A stretch of DNA of 64,000 bases, taken from Bacillus suaedaesalsae (lineage in GTDB: Bacteria > Bacillota > Bacilli > Bacillales > SA4). The notes beneath the pieces were generated by a model. That model made no database searches, was not told where the DNA came from, and worked only from the letters and a program-made list of their open reading frames with translations. The translations under genes and the position numbers were made by a program. The stretch covers positions 124,001-188,000 of the forward strand of contig NZ_JAFELM010000030.1 in NCBI RefSeq assembly GCF_016890225.1. The letters run 5' to 3'. Shown piece after piece: positions 61,662-64,000 of this stretch. Position 1 is the first letter of the stretch; the number at the start of each line of letters is the position of its first letter.

Positions 61662-62733
61662 TTTTTGCACCTTCTTTCACACCAACAGAAGATTTCCCTG
61701 CACCAATACTACGGCTTTCTTTCATACGTTGTACAGTTGCTGGTGGTTCTACCTTTGGTGCATCTGGATGTAATAGCCACGTAGCTGCATAATGAGTATC
61801 AGATACTTTAAACATTGGTGGCTCTTGCTCTAAGTCAATTTGCATAGCAAACTCATTACGAGCAGCGAATGCGTCCCCTTTTGGTGGGTTTAGTAGATCT
61901 GGTGGAGAACCTGGAATTGCATATAAGTCACTATCACCAGATTCTAAGCTAGGCATTGAGCTTAATAATCCCCACGTATAAGGATGTTGTGGATTATAGA
62001 AAATTTCCTCAGCCTTACCAATTTCAACAATTTTCCCTCCATACATTACAGCAACACGGTCAGCCATGTTTGCTACAACTCCAAGGTCATGTGTAATGAA
62101 AATGATAGACGTATCTGTTTTCTTTTGTAAGTCTTTCATAAGCTCTAAAATTTGTGCTTGAATCGTTACGTCAAGTGCAGTTGTTGGTTCATCAGCAATA
62201 AGAATTTTAGGATTACATGCTAACGCAATTGCAATAACAACACGTTGACGCATACCACCCGAAAATTGGTGTGGATATTGCTCCAAACGAACTTCTGGTT
62301 GAGGGATACCAACTAGGCGTAATAGTTCCAATGCACGCTCTTTCGCAGCCGCACGGCTAACCTTTTGGTGCTTGATAATCCCCTCCATAATTTGATTACC
62401 AACCTTCATAGTAGGGTTAAGTGAAGTCATTGGATCTTGGAAAATCATTGAGATATCAGATCCCCTGATTCCTTGCATTTGTTTTTCTGATAATTTAGCG
62501 ATATCTTTACCATCAAATAAAATCTCACCATTTTTGTATTTCCCTGGCGGAGTTGGAATTAATTTCATGATAGATTTCGATGTTACTGATTTACCAGATC
62601 CAGATTCACCAACGATTGCAAGTGTTTCTCCTTTGTATAAGTCAAAGTTTACACCACGAACTGCCTTAACTTCTCCAGCATACGTCTCAAAAGAAATGTG
62701 TAAATCTTTCACTTCCAAAATTTTCTCTGTCAT
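61654..62733 (-). CDS. oppD: Oligopeptide ABC transporter ATP-binding protein OppD
   Basis: It has Walker A 'AIVGESGSGKSVTSKSI', 'MIFQDPMTSLNPTMKVG', the signature 'FSGGMRQRVVIAIALAC' and Walker B 'KILIADEPTTALDVTIQ'. The C-terminal oligopeptide-transporter extension carries 'PGSPPDLLNPPKGDAFAARN'. ATG 62733 has AGGTG six bases before; the in-frame GTG at 62742 lies in that site. The 359 residues match OppD of Bacillus. Confidence 0.93.
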   Translation of the reverse strand: MTEKILEVKDLHISFETYAGEVKAVRGVNFDLYKGETLAIVGESGSGKSVTSKSIMKLIPTPPGKYKNGEILFDGKDIAKLSEKQMQGIRGSDISMIFQDPMTSLNPTMKVGNQIMEGIIKHQKVSRAAAKERALELLRLVGIPQPEVRLEQYPHQFSGGMRQRVVIAIALACNPKILIADEPTTALDVTIQAQILELMKDLQKKTDTSIIFITHDLGVVANMADRVAVMYGGKIVEIGKAEEIFYNPQHPYTWGLLSSMPSLESGDSDLYAIPGSPPDLLNPPKGDAFAARNEFAMQIDLEQEPPMFKVSDTHYAATWLLHPDAPKVEPPATVQRMKESRSIGAGKSSVGVKEGAKNE

Positions 62734-62751
62734 CTCTGTCACCTACCCTTT

Positions 62752-63768
62752 TTAATCGCGCATCTTCGGATCAAGTGCATCACGTAATCCATCTGCTAAT
62801 AAGTTAAAGCCGATCATTAAGATACTCATAACTACTGCTGGGAAGATCATCATGTGTGGGAAAATTTGTAATGATCTATACCCATCCTCAATCATAACCC
62901 CTAATGAAGCATTTGGTGCTTGAAGTCCTAATCCGATAAAGCTTAGGAAAGCTTCAAAGAATATTGCACTTGGAATAGAGAACATCGCATTGATGATAAC
63001 AATTCCTAAAACGTTAGGAATTAGATGCTTCATGATAATTTTACTATCAGGTGCACCTAACGTTCTCGAAGCAAGTACGAATTCTTGGTTTTTCAACTTC
63101 AATACTTGACCACGAACAATACGGGCCATTCCCGTCCAACCTGTAATGGTTAAAGCGATAATAATCGATGTTAAACCAGCTTCTAATACTAGAATCATAA
63201 GGATTACAACAACTAAGTTTGGAATCCCAATTAAAATCTCGATAAAACGCATCATATAGTTATCGACGCGACCACCGTAGTAGGCTGAAATTCCGCCGTA
63301 TGCAACACCAATAACCATATCAATAATTGCAGCAGCAAATGCGATGAAAAGGGAGATTTGAGTACCTTCCCATGTACGAGTCCAGATATCACGGCCTAGT
63401 CCATCAGTCCCAAAATAATAATATTCTCCTTCTTTGCCTTTAGCAGCATACACGTCATTGCCATTTGAATCCTTACCGTCAAGACTTAGCCAACCGATAT
63501 TTTCCAATACAGGAACTTTTGGAGGCATTTTGGCTCTTGACAAATCTTGATCATCAATACCGTACCCAGTCATTAATGGTCCAATAAAAGCCATTGCTAT
63601 AACAATGATGACCATTACTAAACCAAACAAAGCAGCTTTATTTTTACGAAGTCTAAGCCAAGCATCTTGCCAATAAGTTAAACTCGGCTTTTCGATTCTT
63701 TCACTTTTATTTAAATCAATTTGGGCTGGTTGAAAAAGTTCTTTTGATATGTTTTGTTCTGTGTTCAT
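62752..63768 (-). CDS. oppC: Oligopeptide ABC transporter permease OppC
   Basis: A six-helix permease of the DppC/OppC type. The N-terminal cytosolic part and first helix ('KNKAALFGLVMVIIVIAMAF') precede a large loop. The conserved inner-membrane motif is 'RTLGAPDSKIIMKHLIPNVL' (E/D-A-A-like coupling helix), and the end is 'NLLADGLRDALDPKMRD'. The ATG overlaps the oppB TAA (TAATGA), behind GGAGGT. B. subtilis Opp takes up signalling peptides as well as nutrients. Confidence 0.93.
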   Translation of the reverse strand: MNTEQNISKELFQPAQIDLNKSERIEKPSLTYWQDAWLRLRKNKAALFGLVMVIIVIAMAFIGPLMTGYGIDDQDLSRAKMPPKVPVLENIGWLSLDGKDSNGNDVYAAKGKEGEYYYFGTDGLGRDIWTRTWEGTQISLFIAFAAAIIDMVIGVAYGGISAYYGGRVDNYMMRFIEILIGIPNLVVVILMILVLEAGLTSIIIALTITGWTGMARIVRGQVLKLKNQEFVLASRTLGAPDSKIIMKHLIPNVLGIVIINAMFSIPSAIFFEAFLSFIGLGLQAPNASLGVMIEDGYRSLQIFPHMMIFPAVVMSILMIGFNLLADGLRDALDPKMRD

Positions 63769-64000
63769 TACCCTTTACCTCCAGCTAAGCGAATACGTGG
63801 ATCAACAATTCCATATAACACGTCTACAACAAAAATGATAAAGATAAATAATGCAGCGAAGAATATAGTAGTACCCATAATCATTGGATAATCGTTTGTT
63901 GTAATAGAACGAACAAATTGTTCACCAAGACCTGGAATAGAGAAGATTTTCTCAATTACTAGCGTCCCAGTCATTAAGCCAACTGCCATCGGACCAATAA
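63768..64000 (-). CDS. oppB: Oligopeptide ABC transporter permease OppB, C-terminal part
   Basis: The 3' end of the gene is visible, running off the right edge. 'GTLVIEKIFSIPGLGEQFVR' is the typical OppB/DppB segment, followed by the last helix 'FFAALFIFIIFVVDVLYGIV' and 'DPRIRLAGGKG'. It is upstream of oppC and overlaps its start codon. Confidence 0.92.
   Translation of the reverse strand, partial: IGPMAVGLMTGTLVIEKIFSIPGLGEQFVRSITTNDYPMIMGTTIFFAALFIFIIFVVDVLYGIVDPRIRLAGGKG

Overview
The window is chromosomal DNA from a low-GC, endospore-forming member of the Bacillaceae. The evidence is AT-rich sequence, strong AGGAGG-type ribosome sites with frequent GTG and TTG starts, spore coat genes (CotY/CotZ family, CotO, a CwlC-like amidase), and the spxA-yjbE-mecA-coiA-pepF-yjbH-yjbI-yjbJ-yjbK-yjbL-relQ-nadK-yjbO-prpE-yjbQ-fabI-cotO-cotZ neighbourhood known from Bacillus subtilis, here read in reverse. 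The species cannot be named from the sequence alone.

Region 1 (about 1-23.9 kb) is the unusual part. It holds eleven intact YheC/YheD-family ATP-grasp genes, one further ATP-grasp ligase, and at least four broken or partial relatives. Mixed among them are a CotZ-like gene (plus a broken copy), two about 130-residue proteins with hydrophobic C-termini, a PglD/NeuD-like acyltransferase overlapping a beta-keto-acid cleavage enzyme (BKACE) gene, and a MurF-like ligase. The genes form repeated divergent and convergent modules. One four-gene segment (19.5-23.9 kb, intact) is duplicated in decayed form at 5.6-10.2 kb. The family splits into members with a canonical E-x-N metal motif and members with E-x-Q. 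B. subtilis YheC and YheD are spore-coat associated with unknown chemistry, so the likely reading is a diversified set of ligases that modify coat or exosporium polymers. That reading is inference.

Region 2 (24.1-33.8 kb) looks like a spore-surface glycan and coat locus: a small Sm-like protein, a CgeB-like protein, two glycosyltransferases, an IS3 orfA remnant, a dTDP-rhamnose operon (rfbACBD) behind a sigma-K-like promoter, two CotY/CotZ-family genes and cotO.

Region 3 (34-64 kb) is mostly housekeeping: a spore amidase, fabI with a FapR operator, a CPA2 antiporter, an FtsW/RodA-type protein, prpE, yjbO, nadK, relQ, yjbL, yjbK, yjbJ, yjbI, yjbH, two pepF copies, map, coiA, cls, mecA, yjbE, spxA, a secreted glycosidase-like protein and the 3' part of the opp operon. 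Several genes here carry lesions: an ECF sigma/anti-sigma operon with a frameshift and an in-frame stop, a second truncated ECF sigma gene, and yjbH with an in-frame TAA. These are either real decay or base-calling errors. Two 55-bp palindromes with a compensatory base change mark a dispersed structured repeat.
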